Assembly: GCA_905182645.1 (NCBI GenBank)
Contig: CAJJCJ010000004.1
Location: 248,001-312,000, forward strand
Direction: 5' to 3'
Source of the DNA: an uncultured Sulfitobacter sp.
GTDB taxonomy: Bacteria; Pseudomonadota; Alphaproteobacteria; Rhodobacterales; Rhodobacteraceae
DNA: 64,000 nt
The translations under genes and the position numbers were made by a program. This document shows, in pieces, positions 63,797-64,000 of the stretch (its first letter is position 1; every line of letters starts with the position of its first letter). A model generated the notes under the pieces. The model was not told where the DNA came from. It made no database searches and worked only from the letters and a program-made list of their open reading frames with translations.

Positions 63797-64000
63797 ATGC
63801 GTGATGACTCCAATGAATTTCTGATAGCCCCTACGCCGGATGCAGGGCGATTGACCCGTGGCGTCACAGGTACCGACCAAAATGGCGATACCGTTGACCT
63901 ACATGTTGTCGAGGAACGCCCCCTGACGATTTTTCTGAACAGCCAGGAAATCGTCACCGCGATGACGATTGGCGATTATCCCGACTATCTGGCGCTTGGT
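63797..64000 (+). CDS. fdhD: Formate dehydrogenase accessory sulfurtransferase FdhD, N-terminal part
   Basis: The frame opens at ATG 63797 and runs off the window after 68 codons. VVEERPLTIFLNSQEIVTAMTIGDYPDYLALG matches the N-terminal region of FdhD, which passes sulfur from IscS to the molybdenum cofactor of formate dehydrogenase. The catalytic Cys-x-x-Cys lies beyond the window end. It is divergent from azlC. Confidence 0.88.
   Translation, partial: MRDDSNEFLIAPTPDAGRLTRGVTGTDQNGDTVDLHVVEERPLTIFLNSQEIVTAMTIGDYPDYLALG

Noticed and set aside
1..64000. CRISPR arrays, tRNA genes, insertion sequences, prophage
   Set aside because: No regular repeat-spacer pattern, cloverleaf with T-loop sequence, transposase or phage protein was found by reading.

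Overview
The window looks like chromosome from a marine alphaproteobacterium of the Rhodobacterales (Roseobacter group). The evidence is gene content and gene order: a B12-riboswitch-controlled CbtBA cobalt importer with aerobic-pathway CobW/CobN/CobO/BluB, malyl-CoA lyase of the ethylmalonyl-CoA pathway, a free-standing MnmD beside a separate MnmC-type oxidoreductase, an aa3-type cytochrome oxidase subunit IV, and dense runs of genes overlapping by ATGA, GTGA or TAATG. I cannot assign a genus. I found no tRNA, rRNA, CRISPR array, prophage or insertion sequence; this is mostly core chromosome.

Layout. 0-4.5 kb: 3' end of a lytic transglycosylase, a ParB-like small protein, and smc. 4.5-15.4 kb: cobalamin region, with riboswitch, cbtB, cbtA, a histidine-rich membrane protein, a DUF1636 protein, cobW, a GNAT, cobN, an embedded cidA/lrgB pair, cobO, two tandem Lin0512 proteins and bluB. 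15.4-25.5 kb: a TPP enzyme, an acyl-CoA hydratase, a broken mnmC-type oxidoreductase gene, mnmD, a DMT exporter, a soluble lytic transglycosylase, dapA, a YcaQ-type protein and smpB. 25.6-31 kb: a glycine-zipper protein, sseA, an aromatic aminotransferase with chorismate mutase, mcl1 and accA. 30.6-38.4 kb: ftsE-ftsX-plsC-PPOX operon, a zinc-ribbon protein, a TIGR02302 protein and lysA. 38.4-43.6 kb: DUF2834, a damaged lipoprotein gene, argH, tlpA, yqgE, a DsbD-domain protein, moaB and udg. 43.7-47.1 kb: pyrB, a membrane protein, pyrC-like and plsY. 47-54 kb: gshA, a GNAT, rsmE, ubiA, an OmpA/BON protein and a coiled-coil protein. 54-64 kb: an ArsR/SRPBCC pair with its operator, speB, tsaC, acyl-CoA dehydrogenase, an MBL hydrolase, a class II glutamine amidotransferase, Lrp, a DUF6173 gene, coxIV, a papain-like lipoprotein, azlCD and the 5' end of fdhD.

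Functional links. Cobalt uptake (CbtAB), metal handling (CobW and the His-rich protein), cobalt insertion (CobN), adenosylation (CobO) and lower-ligand synthesis (BluB) form one B12 supply line. ftsEX with lytic transglycosylases, lysA and dapA serve the cell wall. The pyrB and pyrC-like genes probably make an aspartate transcarbamoylase complex in which the dihydroorotase-like subunit has lost its metal ligands.

The most notable observations are four genes that appear broken by single-base changes (MnmC-type oxidoreductase, a small lipoprotein, an SRPBCC protein with an ochre third codon, and a DUF6173 protein with amber in place of a Trp codon); the uncharacterised members of the cobalamin locus; a double dyad operator upstream of arsR; and a perfect 22-bp inverted repeat between dapA and the ycaQ-like gene.
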